Below are positions 46,037 to 55,200 of a stretch of DNA of 64,000 nucleotides, piece after piece. Under the pieces are notes generated by a model, which searched no databases, was not told the DNA's origin, and saw only the letters and a program-made list of their open reading frames with translations. A program made the translations under genes and the position numbers. The stretch is from assembly GCF_009738225.1 (NCBI RefSeq), contig NZ_CP018187.1, forward strand, positions 196,501-260,500. Reading direction: 5' to 3'. How positions within the stretch are numbered: the stretch's first letter is position 1; each line of letters opens with the position of its first letter. This DNA comes from Streptococcus salivarius. Lineage in GTDB: Bacteria > Bacillota > Bacilli > Lactobacillales > Streptococcaceae.

Positions 46037-47374
46037 ATGACTTCACTATCAACAGATTTCACAGATAAACTATTTGCAGAATATGAGGCCAATGCCAAGT
46101 ACAGTGCTATTGAGAATGCTGTAACTCACAATGGCTTGCTCAAATCCATCGAAACACGTCAATCAGAAGTTGAAAACGACCATGTTTTCTCAATCGATTT
46201 GACTAAAGATGAGGTGTCTAACCAGAAAGCTTCAGGACGTTGCTGGATGTTTGCGGCACTAAATACTTTCCGTCACAAATTAATCTCAGACTTTAAATTG
46301 GAAAGTTTCGAACTTTCTCAAGCTCACACTTTCTTCTGGGACAAGTATGAAAAATCGAACTGGTTCTTGGAACAAATTATTGCCACAGCAGATCAAGAGA
46401 TTGGCAGTCGTAAGGTTAAATTCCTTTTGGATACCCCTCAACAAGATGGTGGACAATGGGATATGGTCGTATCACTTTTTGAAAAATACGGTGTTGTACC
46501 AAAATCGGTTTATCCAGAATCTGTATCTTCAAGCAATAGTCGTGAGCTTAACCAATATCTCAATAAGCTCCTTCGTCAAGATGCTCAAATCTTACGTGAC
46601 CTAATTGCAGGTGGTGCTGATCAGGCTACTGTTCAAGCTAAGAAGGAAGAGCTTCTTCAAGAAATTTTCAATTATCTTGCTATGACTCTTGGTTTACCAC
46701 CACGTCAGTTTGATTTTGCCTACCGAGATAAGGATGACAACTATCAATCTGAGAAAAATATCACACCACAAGCATTCTTTGAAAAATATGTGGGTCTCAA
46801 ACTCAGTGACTATGTGTCAGTTATCAACGCTCCAACAGCTGATAAACCTTACGGGAAATCTTATACTGTTGAGATGTTAGGTAATATTGTAGGTGCACCA
46901 AGTGTTCGTTATATCAACCTCCCAATGGACCGTTTCAAAGAGCTTGCTATTGCACAGATGAAGTCTGGAGAAACTGTTTGGTTTGGTTCAGATGTTGGTC
47001 AAGTTTCAGACCGTCAAAAAGGTATTCTTGCAACTAATGTTTATGACTTTACAGCTAGCATGGATATTAACTTGACTCAAGATAAGGCAGGACGTTTGGA
47101 CTACAGTGAATCTCTCATGACTCATGCCATGGTATTGACTGGGGTTGATTTGGATGCCGATGGCAAATCTGTTAAATGGAAGGTTGAAAACTCTTGGGGA
47201 GACAAGGTTGGACAAAAAGGTTACTTTGTCGCTTCTGATGCCTGGATGGATGAATACACTTATCAAATCGTTGTCCGCAAAGACTTCCTTACAGCTGAAG
47301 AATTAGCAGCCTATGAAGCAGAGCCACAAGTACTTGCTCCTTGGGACCCAATGGGAGCCCTTGCTTCAAAATAA
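46037..47374 (+). CDS. pepC: Aminopeptidase C
   Basis: A 445-residue cytoplasmic cysteine aminopeptidase of the bleomycin hydrolase family (C1B). The catalytic Cys is in SGRCWMFAALN near residue 70, the His in MTHAMVLTGVD and the Asn in KVENSWGDK. It trims peptides in lactic acid bacteria. The C-terminus ends in DPMGALASK, the family's arm that reaches the active site. AAAGGAGG precedes the ATG. It is monocistronic, with a strong terminator. Confidence 0.97.
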   Translation: MTSLSTDFTDKLFAEYEANAKYSAIENAVTHNGLLKSIETRQSEVENDHVFSIDLTKDEVSNQKASGRCWMFAALNTFRHKLISDFKLESFELSQAHTFFWDKYEKSNWFLEQIIATADQEIGSRKVKFLLDTPQQDGGQWDMVVSLFEKYGVVPKSVYPESVSSSNSRELNQYLNKLLRQDAQILRDLIAGGADQATVQAKKEELLQEIFNYLAMTLGLPPRQFDFAYRDKDDNYQSEKNITPQAFFEKYVGLKLSDYVSVINAPTADKPYGKSYTVEMLGNIVGAPSVRYINLPMDRFKELAIAQMKSGETVWFGSDVGQVSDRQKGILATNVYDFTASMDINLTQDKAGRLDYSESLMTHAMVLTGVDLDADGKSVKWKVENSWGDKVGQKGYFVASDAWMDEYTYQIVVRKDFLTAEELAAYEAEPQVLAPWDPMGALASK

Positions 47375-47386
47375 GACAATACATGA

Positions 47387-47415
47387 AAACACTGGAAATT
47401 TTCCAGTGTTTTTTA
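47387..47415 (+). terminator. Terminator of pepC
   Basis: AAACACTGGAAA and TTTCCAGTGTTT form a perfect 12-bp stem followed by T residues. Confidence 0.93.
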
Positions 47416-47436
47416 TAGTTTCTTTAAAATCTATCG

Positions 47437-47474
47437 GTAAAAAAAGAGTTATCCAATCAGATAACCCTTTTTAT
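47437..47474 (-). terminator. Terminator of the recU-ponA operon
   Basis: GTTATC and GATAAC arms extended by weaker pairs; on the minus strand the stem is followed by a long T run. Confidence 0.75.
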
Positions 47475-47477
47475 TTC

Positions 47478-49772
47478 TTATTCTTCTGCTGTAGCAGTGT
47501 TTGAATTTGAATGTTCAGAGCCATTAGAAGAGGCCGATGTCGATGGATTTGTTGAAGCATCAGGACCGTACTGTTGACTATCTTGTGAACTTGATGAGTC
47601 ACTGCTTTGGCTTGAGTCTAAACTTGATGATGAGCTAGATGTTCCAAGTGATCCTGTGTAAACATTTGATGTTGAAGAACCAGTAAGGAAGACATAGCTA
47701 CCATTATTATAAACACCGCTAGGCATATCGAAATCTTCAGAACCCGCACCATACATCTGGTTAAGGTAGCTACTTGTTACACCATAGATTTGTTTAGCGA
47801 TATCAAGGTCTGAATCATGAAGTGGTGTTTTACGATTTTTATAACCTGTCCAAATCGCCATAGAATACTTGGTATTGTAACCAACGAAAGTTTCATCTGG
47901 AACCATAAGGTAAGCGTAGACGCCACTTTCTTTTTGTACCTTGTAGTATTCATCGTCACCATAGTTAGATGTACCGGTCTTAGCAGCGTTGAACGTACCA
48001 GGGACATAAGCTTCAGTCGCTGTACCACCTGTCATTACTTGTTTCAACATGCTTGACATCATGTAAGCTGTTTGTGGTGACATGGCTTCAACACCTTTAG
48101 AATCAAATGATTTTGTTGAACCGTCTTCAAATTTGATTGATTTAATGTAAGAAGGTTTATAGTAAGTACCACCATTTGCAAAGGCTGCATAGGCTGCGGC
48201 CATTTTCTCACTTGATGCACCATACTTAGGATCTGCTGATGATGTTGAAGATGAGATGGCATTGGAGTAGAACATTTCTGGATACTCAATACCTAAATCT
48301 TTCAAGAAGGACTGGGCATAGTCCAACCCAACAGCTTGAAGAGCTTTAACGGCTGTTACGTTACGCGATTGTTGAAGCGCATAAGTCAATGAGATACTTC
48401 CAAAGTACTTACGGTCCCAGTTGTAAACTGGCGTTGAGGAACCTGGGAAATTGTAAGGATTATCGTAAACAGTCGTACCAGTGTTTGTATAAATACCTTT
48501 TTCAATAGCAGGAGCATAGTCAGTGATTGGTTTCATTGTAGAACCCCAGTCACGGTCTGTTTGAACAGCTTGGTTAGTAGCGAGAGCAATATTTTCATCT
48601 TGGTGACGTGATCCCAATTGGGCAACGACACGACCGTTAGTAACATCAATAATAGTAGAAGCAACTTGGAAACTATCATTTGGATAGTAGATATAGTCAT
48701 CAGTATTATAGACGTTCCAGATATATTTTTGAATATCTGGATTAAGGTTAGTGTAGACGTCGAGACCTGCTGAGTAGATATCAGCATTGGCATCAGTAGC
48801 TACCTGCTCAATAACTTGTTTGATGTAGTTATCTAAGTATGGCTCATAGCTAGCTTTCTTCGTAAGTGGAAGAAGGCCATCTGATACATCAGTTGCTTTA
48901 GCTTGCTCGTACTCTTCTTTGGAAATGTTTTTGTCTTCATACATTTCACTAAGAACAGTGTTACGACGCTCTTTGGCAGCATCTGGATTAGCATAAGGGT
49001 CATATTGTGTTGGTGCTTGTGGAATACCAGCAAGAAGAGCTGCTTGGGCAACAGAGAGGTCGCTCAAGTCCTTACCAAAGTAAGATTTAGCTGCCGTCTT
49101 CATACCGTAGTAACCATTACCCATATAAACCTTATTAATGTAGAAGGTCAAGATTTCTTGTTTAGTGAATTGACGCTCCATTTGGAGTGACAACCAGATT
49201 TCTTGTGACTTACGTTTAAGGGTTTGGTCAGAAGTGTTAGTTGAGAAGTAAGCCAACTTAATCAACTGTTGGTCGAGCGTAGACCCCCCTTGGGTGCTGC
49301 TACGACGAAGGTTGTTAACAGCTGCCCCCATGATACGGTAGACGTCAATCCCACGGTGAGTGAAGAAACGTTTATCCTCGATAGAGGTGATGGCATTAAC
49401 TAGAGTTGTTGGAATTTCATCTGTTGATGCACTCTCACGCTTCTCAGCTCCCAAGTCGGCAATAAGACTACCATTAGCGTCGTAAATCTTACTTGAGTTT
49501 GTTGATTGCAGTTTGTTCTCGGTAAGTTTAGGAACACTGCTAACATAGTAGGCAAAGAGGCTACCACCAGCGATGACACAGACTACAAAGAAAGTGAGCA
49601 GTCCAATAAATCCGTATTTTGCAATACGCCAGCCCAAACTTTGGTCTGAAGCGGCAGAGCGTTTTCCTTTGCTATAGCGAGAAGAATCTGAACGCTTGAC
49701 CTTGATGTTTTTAGCACGTTTAGTCAAACCGTTAAGTGATTCTTTAAAGTTGCTGAAATTAAATTTAGCCAT
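47478..49772 (-). CDS. ponA: Class A penicillin-binding protein 1a
   Basis: A 764-residue bifunctional wall synthase. A basic cytoplasmic tail precedes one membrane helix (about 52-78). The glycosyltransferase domain has SIEDKRFFTHRGID with the catalytic Glu near residue 130. The transpeptidase has the Ser in GSTMKPI, SRN and KTGTSN. The C-terminus is a Ser-rich, low-complexity tail of about 80 residues. It starts on the last base of recU, the conserved recU-ponA arrangement. Confidence 0.96.
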   Translation of the reverse strand: MAKFNFSNFKESLNGLTKRAKNIKVKRSDSSRYSKGKRSAASDQSLGWRIAKYGFIGLLTFFVVCVIAGGSLFAYYVSSVPKLTENKLQSTNSSKIYDANGSLIADLGAEKRESASTDEIPTTLVNAITSIEDKRFFTHRGIDVYRIMGAAVNNLRRSSTQGGSTLDQQLIKLAYFSTNTSDQTLKRKSQEIWLSLQMERQFTKQEILTFYINKVYMGNGYYGMKTAAKSYFGKDLSDLSVAQAALLAGIPQAPTQYDPYANPDAAKERRNTVLSEMYEDKNISKEEYEQAKATDVSDGLLPLTKKASYEPYLDNYIKQVIEQVATDANADIYSAGLDVYTNLNPDIQKYIWNVYNTDDYIYYPNDSFQVASTIIDVTNGRVVAQLGSRHQDENIALATNQAVQTDRDWGSTMKPITDYAPAIEKGIYTNTGTTVYDNPYNFPGSSTPVYNWDRKYFGSISLTYALQQSRNVTAVKALQAVGLDYAQSFLKDLGIEYPEMFYSNAISSSTSSADPKYGASSEKMAAAYAAFANGGTYYKPSYIKSIKFEDGSTKSFDSKGVEAMSPQTAYMMSSMLKQVMTGGTATEAYVPGTFNAAKTGTSNYGDDEYYKVQKESGVYAYLMVPDETFVGYNTKYSMAIWTGYKNRKTPLHDSDLDIAKQIYGVTSSYLNQMYGAGSEDFDMPSGVYNNGSYVFLTGSSTSNVYTGSLGTSSSSSSLDSSQSSDSSSSQDSQQYGPDASTNPSTSASSNGSEHSNSNTATAEE

Positions 49773-50368
49773 TATGTGTTACCACCTAATAATTTTTCAA
49801 TGATTTCTAAGTAAGGAACTTGAGGATAAGCTGCTTCTGCAATTGCATAGCCTCTTTTTTTGATATAATCAAGAGGCATTGATTTCGTCCCTTTATCAAT
49901 CTGATAAAAAGCGATTAAGTCTTTGGCAGGCAGAAGGTAGGTTTCCTTAAGCGTCGAGAAGTGAAGTAGCACGAAGCAGATCCCATCTTGACTGATGACC
50001 TGAGACATGTGCTCAATTTGATGCGCATGAAAGTTTTTCATAGGCATGGATGTCTTTTGTCGTGTCTCTTTGGCTTCAAAATCAATGTAGTATCCTTTGT
50101 AAACGCCGGAGTAGTCGGTAGTAGAAGCTTGTCTAAAGTAAGCTTCTACAATCTTTGCCCGTGAGCGTTTGGGATAATCGACTTTGACAATTTGAACAGG
50201 GGTAGGTTTTTTATGAATAACGGCTAAACCACGCGACAAATAGTAATCATTAGTCGCGTTAATAGCAGATTCAAAGCTCATCCCCCGATTGGCAAAGTCA
50301 ACTCTATTTGATTTTTTAGGACGTACTTGTGCTATCTTACGAGATATCTGATGGGGATAGTTTACCAT
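49772..50368 (-). CDS. recU: Holliday junction resolvase RecU
   Basis: A 198-residue nuclease that cuts recombination intermediates. The conserved [19 protein letters not shown] and the nuclease core [20 protein letters not shown], with its Asp and Glu metal ligands, are present. It is co-transcribed with ponA through a one-base overlap and faces the ypsA-like gene across a short divergent gap. Confidence 0.96.
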   Translation of the reverse strand: MVNYPHQISRKIAQVRPKKSNRVDFANRGMSFESAINATNDYYLSRGLAVIHKKPTPVQIVKVDYPKRSRAKIVEAYFRQASTTDYSGVYKGYYIDFEAKETRQKTSMPMKNFHAHQIEHMSQVISQDGICFVLLHFSTLKETYLLPAKDLIAFYQIDKGTKSMPLDYIKKRGYAIAEAAYPQVPYLEIIEKLLGGNT

Positions 50369-50444
50369 TTCTTTCCCTTCTTCTTTATAAGATATGCATA
50401 AAGACTATTTCATTATACCATAAAATGAACGAGGAAAACAACAA

Positions 50445-50960
50445 ATGACATCACTACTGGTAACTGGCTATAAGAGCTTTGAACTCGGTATTTTTAAAGA
50501 CAAGGACCCTAAAGTAACCATTATCAAGAAAGCAATCAAACGTGATTTGATGCGTTTCTTGGATGATGGTGTGGATTGGATGATTTTTACTGGGAACCTC
50601 GGTTTTGAATTTTGGGCACTAGAAGTAGCCAAAGAACTTCAAAAAGACTATCCTTTGAAGTTAGCGACTATCTTCCCTTTTGAAACGCATGGTCAGAATT
50701 GGAATGAAGGTAATCAAACAAAACTAGCAGCCTTTAAGCAGGTTGATTTTGTCAAGTACAGCTTCCCCGCTTACCAATCTCCAGCACAGTTTAAACAATT
50801 TAATCAGTTTCTCATTGACAATACAGATCAGGCTTATTTATTTTATGAACCTGAAAATGAAACAAATCTGAAATATTTTTACGGTATGATGTTAGAAGCA
50901 AGGGGTTATCCCGTATCTAGACTGACTTTTGATGACCTCAATGAAGTCATGTCGGAATAG
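50445..50960 (+). CDS. YpsA/DUF1273-family protein
   Basis: A 171-residue protein of the SLOG/LOG-like YpsA family. It has [14 protein letters not shown] at the N-terminus, [18 protein letters not shown] in the nucleotide-binding loop and the C-terminal [13 protein letters not shown]. Members are linked to cell division and possibly nucleotide binding, but the activity is not known. GAGG precedes the ATG. It is followed by gpsB, a cell division gene, as in other Firmicutes. Confidence 0.9.
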   Translation: MTSLLVTGYKSFELGIFKDKDPKVTIIKKAIKRDLMRFLDDGVDWMIFTGNLGFEFWALEVAKELQKDYPLKLATIFPFETHGQNWNEGNQTKLAAFKQVDFVKYSFPAYQSPAQFKQFNQFLIDNTDQAYLFYEPENETNLKYFYGMMLEARGYPVSRLTFDDLNEVMSE

Positions 50961-51068
50961 GATATAATTGAATTTTAAACTTGCATTTTTATCTTTTTTT
51001 CTGTATCATAAGAACATTAGACAGTAAAGTATTAGTAAGTTAGATAAGACAAGTATTGGAGAATAAAA

Positions 51069-51401
51069 ATGGCTAAGATTAATTTAACGCCCAAGAAAAT
51101 CTACGAACAAGAATTTAAAACAAGCATGCGTGGATACGATAAAAAAGAAGTTGATGAGTTTCTAGACGATGTAATCAAAGATTACGGTGTCTATATTGCT
51201 CTAGTTAAGGAATTGCAAGAAGAAAATGCAAAACTGAAGGCTAAGACTTCATCAGCTCCTGCTAGTCGCCCAGCATACGCAAGTGCGACAAGTGAGTCAT
51301 CACGTGCGAATGCCAATGTTGCTTCGGCTTCAAACTATGATATCTTAAAACGTATCAGTCGTTTGGAGAAAGAGGTCTTTGGAAAACAAATCGTCGAATA
51401 A
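51069..51401 (+). CDS. gpsB: Cell division protein GpsB
   Basis: A 110-residue DivIVA-related coiled-coil protein. The N-terminal membrane-binding part is [31 protein letters not shown], followed by a coiled coil (about 30-65), a Ser/Ala-rich linker and the C-terminal [10 protein letters not shown] helix that oligomerises. It coordinates septal and lateral wall synthesis and binds PBPs. TTGGAG precedes the ATG. It sits next to rnpB, as in other streptococci. Confidence 0.95.
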   Translation: MAKINLTPKKIYEQEFKTSMRGYDKKEVDEFLDDVIKDYGVYIALVKELQEENAKLKAKTSSAPASRPAYASATSESSRANANVASASNYDILKRISRLEKEVFGKQIVE

Positions 51402-51410
51402 AACTGGTTT

Positions 51411-51792
51411 GTGCAATTTTCGGATAATCGCATGGTTGCTAGTCTTCCATGAGGAAAGTCCATGCTAGCACTGGCTGTGATGCCAGTAGTGTTTGTGCTA
51501 GGTGAATTAATAAGCCTAGGGACTTGATTTTCAAGTTACGGCGAGTGAACTGGCTAAGTCTTAGGATAGGTTTTAGTAGCTCTGAAAGTGCCACAGTGAC
51601 GGAGTTTTTAGGGAAACCTAAAAAGTGGAACGCGGTAAACCCCTCAAGCTAGCAACCCAAACTTTGGTAGGGGCATGGGATGGCTGGAAACGAACGGACC
51701 ATCCTGACTGCTTTGCAGTAGACAGATGATTATCGAAGGAAGTGGTACCTAGTCACTTCTGGAACAAAACATGGCTTATAGAAAATTGCATA
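51411..51792 (+). ncRNA. rnpB: RNase P RNA (bacterial type B)
   Basis: The ends TGCAATTTTC (51412-51421) and GAAAATTGCA (51781-51790) pair as helix P1. The conserved GAGGAAAGTCC (51451-51461) of the catalytic core follows in the right place, and the length of about 380 bases fits streptococcal RNase P RNA. It matures tRNA 5' ends with the RnpA protein. Exact ends may differ by a few bases. Confidence 0.93.
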
Positions 51793-51797
51793 TAGGT

Positions 51798-51828
51798 GAG
51801 GCTGGGACACATGTCTCAGCCTTCTTTT
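51798..51828 (+). terminator. Terminator of rnpB
   Basis: GGCTGGGACA and TGTCTCAGCC form a 10-bp stem with a two-base loop, followed by T-rich sequence. Confidence 0.87.
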
Positions 51829-51925
51829 AGCAAGAATTCTCTCTTTTATATTTAAAGAAAAGAGTGGGTAATAAGCTATCGGTTAAGAAAGTTTGTACTC
51901 GTAACAATGAGATAAAAGGATGACA

Positions 51926-53092
51926 ATGAAAGAAACATTTACATTAGTAGCAACTGCAGCAGCAGGTCTTGAGGCTGTGGTTGGACGTGAATTGCGTGAG
52001 TTAGGTTATGACACGCAGGTTGAAAATGGTAAGGTGCGTTTCCAAGGTGGTGTTCGTGCAATTGCTGAAACTAACCTTTGGTTGAGGGCAGCAGATCGTA
52101 TCAAGATTGTAGTGGGTGAATTTCCAGCACGTACCTTTGAGGAACTTTTTCAGGGAGTTTTTGCTTTAGACTGGGAAAATTATCTTCCGCTAGGTGTAAA
52201 GTTCCCAATTTCTAAGGCTAAATGTGTTAAATCAAAGCTTCATAATGAGCCATCTGTTCAGGCAATTTCAAAAAAAGCTGTCGTTAAGAAATTGCAGAAG
52301 TATTTCCACCGTCCAGAAGGAGTGCCTCTCCAAGAAACAGGAGCGGAATTTAAGATTGAAGTCTCTATTTTGAAGGATAAGGCTACGGTTTTGATTGATA
52401 CCACAGGTGCTAGTCTCTTTAAGCGTGGCTACCGTACTGATAAAGGTGGAGCACCGATTAAGGAAAATATGGCGGCTGCTATCCTTGAACTTAGTAATTG
52501 GTATCCGGATAAACCATTGATTGACCCGACTTGTGGTTCAGGGACCTTCTGTATTGAGGCTGCAATGATTGGCATGAACATTGCACCAGGATTTAATCGT
52601 GATTTTGCCTTTGAAGCATGGAATTGGGTGGATAAGGATTTAGTACAGTCGGTACGTGATGAAGCAGATAGCAAGGCAAACTACGATATTGAATTAGATA
52701 TTATGGGTTGTGATATTGATGGCCGTATGGTTGAAATTGCAAAAGCCAATGCTCGTGAGGCAGGTCTTGAAGATGTTATTAAATTGAAACAAATGCGTTT
52801 ACAGGACCTGAAAACAGATAAAATCAATGGTGTCATTATTTCAAACCCTCCTTATGGTGAGCGTTTGTTGGATGACAAGGCTGTGGATATCTTGTATAAT
52901 GAAATGGGTCAAACTTTTGCGCCACTTAAAACTTGGAGCAAGTTTATCTTGACCAGCGATGAACACTTTGAAAGCAAATACGGTATGAAAGCCGATAAAA
53001 AACGTAAGCTTTATAACGGGACCCTCCGTGTTGATTTGTATCAATATTTTGGAGAGCGTGTTCGCCGTTCTGAGGCTAGAAAGGTAAATTAA
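51926..53092 (+). CDS. THUMP-domain class I RNA methyltransferase (RlmL/YpsC type)
   Basis: A 388-residue SAM-dependent enzyme. The N-terminal THUMP and ferredoxin-like region covers about 1-165, the SAM-binding motif is IDPTCGSGTFCIEAA near residue 193, and the catalytic NPPYGERL follows near residue 310. It probably methylates guanine N2 in 23S rRNA. The start at 51926 has AAAAGG at normal distance; an ATG two codons earlier is too close. mapZ starts two bases after the stop. Confidence 0.9.
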   Translation: MKETFTLVATAAAGLEAVVGRELRELGYDTQVENGKVRFQGGVRAIAETNLWLRAADRIKIVVGEFPARTFEELFQGVFALDWENYLPLGVKFPISKAKCVKSKLHNEPSVQAISKKAVVKKLQKYFHRPEGVPLQETGAEFKIEVSILKDKATVLIDTTGASLFKRGYRTDKGGAPIKENMAAAILELSNWYPDKPLIDPTCGSGTFCIEAAMIGMNIAPGFNRDFAFEAWNWVDKDLVQSVRDEADSKANYDIELDIMGCDIDGRMVEIAKANAREAGLEDVIKLKQMRLQDLKTDKINGVIISNPPYGERLLDDKAVDILYNEMGQTFAPLKTWSKFILTSDEHFESKYGMKADKKRKLYNGTLRVDLYQYFGERVRRSEARKVN

Positions 53093-53094
53093 AC

Positions 53095-55095
53095 GTGTCA
53101 GAAGATAAAACACAAAATGGCTATGAAGGTAGCCAAGAGCTAGATTTCCAAGATGCCAAGGAAATGACGGTCGGTGAGGCTGTCCGAAAAGAAGCTGAGA
53201 TTAATGCTGGTGTAACAGAAACAGATAGCATTTTGGATAAGTATATCAAGCAACACCGTGAAGAAGTTGCCTCACAAAAATTTTCAAAGAAAATTGAAGC
53301 TGACGGCGATACATCACCTTTGGATGCCTTTATTCAAAAGCAACGTCAGGAGTTTGCGGATTCAGGTTTGATTGGTCAATCAATGGCTAATGAGTCAATC
53401 AACTCAACAACAGCTACTGAAGAAGTAACACCGGTCACATTTGGTTTTGGTGCTACAGATAACAAGGCTGATGAAACTCAATCTCATATTGACAAGCAGT
53501 TGCCAAATGCCCCTGTTGAACCTGAGGTTATTGCAGAACCAGAAAGTCAAAGTTCTGAAGTTATCATTACGTCAACAAATGCTGATCGTTTCATCACGTC
53601 AGAAACAGAAAAATTTGACCTTGGTGATGCACTCGCTGATTCCTCTACTTCAACTAATCAGCCAGCCTATAACGATGCATTGGTCGATAATGTTGATGAT
53701 AACAATCCTTTGATTGCTAACATTGATGATCCAGAACCACAAAATTCTGCTGTTGCCAATATTGACGATACTGAGCCACAAGCTTCAAAACCTATGTTGG
53801 ATGATGCTGCTATTTCAGACACTATTGATTTGGCAGCTATTGCATCAACGGTGGCAGGGGTAACTGGAGCAAAAGCTGATGAAGAAAAGACAACACCAAA
53901 AGTGTCTATGGCAGTCAATCGCCCATCTGCAGAAGACAGAATCTCTTCAGAGTCTATTTCACCATCGCATAAGAGTGCCTTTGATGGTGACATTCCAGTT
54001 TACCGTCGTAAAGGTGTTGTTATAGGTGCTCTAGCAGTTCTTGCTTTAGCTATTATCGGTGGTAGCTATGCTCTTTATAAAGGAACACATAGCCAATCGG
54101 CGAGAACAACAAGCACAGCTTCTTCAGCAGTGACATCATCATCAAGCAAGGATACGTCAGCTGCTGATAATAAGGCATTTGAAGAAATGTATAAGAATTT
54201 CTTCACAGATGACGAGCAAACAAAACTCGCTAATGATCAATTTGGTAAGTTATCAGATTTGGAAAAACTGCTCAAGAAATTGGAGAAAACCAAGTATTAT
54301 GATGCAGCTAAGAAAAAATATGATAACTTGAAGAAACAAATTGAAGCTGTACAAAAGATTAACAGTCAGTTTGAGTCAGATGCTCTTGTAGATGGTAGCT
54401 ATAATGCCTCTATCGCTGTTAAATCAGATGCTAACTTTAATAATCTTCCAGAAAGTGTAACAACAACTGGGAACGCGAGTCTCGATAGCACTATTCAAGA
54501 AACTATTAAGGGTGGTAAGACTCAACTTGAAGAAAAAGCTAAGGCTGCGAGTGCAACGTCTGCAGCGACAGCTTCTGAAAGTGTTAATACTGCTAGTCCT
54601 GCTGCACCTTCAGGTGATAACACATCTGGAGCAGCTTCTAATGGCGGTGGTGCGGCCGCATCAAATACTTCTGGAGCGCAAAATGGAGCAGCTAACTCAG
54701 CAGGTTCAACAGGTTCAACTGGTGCGACTGGAGGAACTACTGGTGGCTCAGCTGCAGCTTCAACAGTTGTAACACGCGGAATCACAAATTATAACCCATC
54801 AATCCTTCAACGTAATCGCTCACGTGTGCCTTATAATGCAAACGTAGTAGCAGATACAAGTAACCCAGCTTGGACATGGGCTGATGGTGTTCTTGATAAG
54901 ATTATCGAAACATCACACTCACGTGGTTACTTCTCAGGAGATAACTTCATCCTTGAGCCAGTCAACATCATCAATGGTAATGGTTACTACAACTTGTACC
55001 TTCCAGATGGAACCTACCTCTTCAGTATTAACTGTAAGACAGGTTACTATGTTGGTAATGGTTCAGGTCACTCAGATAAACTTGATTACGAATAA
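53095..55095 (+). CDS. mapZ: Mid-cell anchoring division protein MapZ (LocZ)
   Basis: A 666-residue streptococcal division-site marker. The cytoplasmic part (1-300) has the conserved N-terminal MapZ segment and an acidic linker with a repeated NIDDxEPQ motif. One membrane helix lies at about 303-325. A helical extracellular domain precedes a Ser/Ala/Gly-rich linker (about 480-555), and the conserved C-terminal domain ends YVGNGSGHSDKLDYE. It recruits FtsZ and is phosphorylated by StkP in relatives. GTG start, two bases after the methyltransferase gene. Confidence 0.93.
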   Translation: MSEDKTQNGYEGSQELDFQDAKEMTVGEAVRKEAEINAGVTETDSILDKYIKQHREEVASQKFSKKIEADGDTSPLDAFIQKQRQEFADSGLIGQSMANESINSTTATEEVTPVTFGFGATDNKADETQSHIDKQLPNAPVEPEVIAEPESQSSEVIITSTNADRFITSETEKFDLGDALADSSTSTNQPAYNDALVDNVDDNNPLIANIDDPEPQNSAVANIDDTEPQASKPMLDDAAISDTIDLAAIASTVAGVTGAKADEEKTTPKVSMAVNRPSAEDRISSESISPSHKSAFDGDIPVYRRKGVVIGALAVLALAIIGGSYALYKGTHSQSARTTSTASSAVTSSSSKDTSAADNKAFEEMYKNFFTDDEQTKLANDQFGKLSDLEKLLKKLEKTKYYDAAKKKYDNLKKQIEAVQKINSQFESDALVDGSYNASIAVKSDANFNNLPESVTTTGNASLDSTIQETIKGGKTQLEEKAKAASATSAATASESVNTASPAAPSGDNTSGAASNGGGAAASNTSGAQNGAANSAGSTGSTGATGGTTGGSAAASTVVTRGITNYNPSILQRNRSRVPYNANVVADTSNPAWTWADGVLDKIIETSHSRGYFSGDNFILEPVNIINGNGYYNLYLPDGTYLFSINCKTGYYVGNGSGHSDKLDYE

Positions 55096-55104
55096 TAATC
55101 TGCG

Positions 55105-55128
55105 ACACTCCTTCGGGAGTGTTTTTTG
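55105..55128 (+). terminator. Terminator of mapZ
   Basis: ACACTCC and GGAGTGT arms with a TTCG tetraloop, then T residues. Confidence 0.95.
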
Positions 55129-55200
55129 TTTTATCTTGGTGAAGGCCTAGTTTATAAGGATTTTATGCTATAATAGAGGGATAAGATAGGGGTGAATACT

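Noticed and set aside
54522..54785. Minus-strand open frame opposite the mapZ linker
   Set aside because: It is the mirror of a low-complexity Ser/Ala/Gly-coding stretch, with no ribosome site; a shadow of mapZ.
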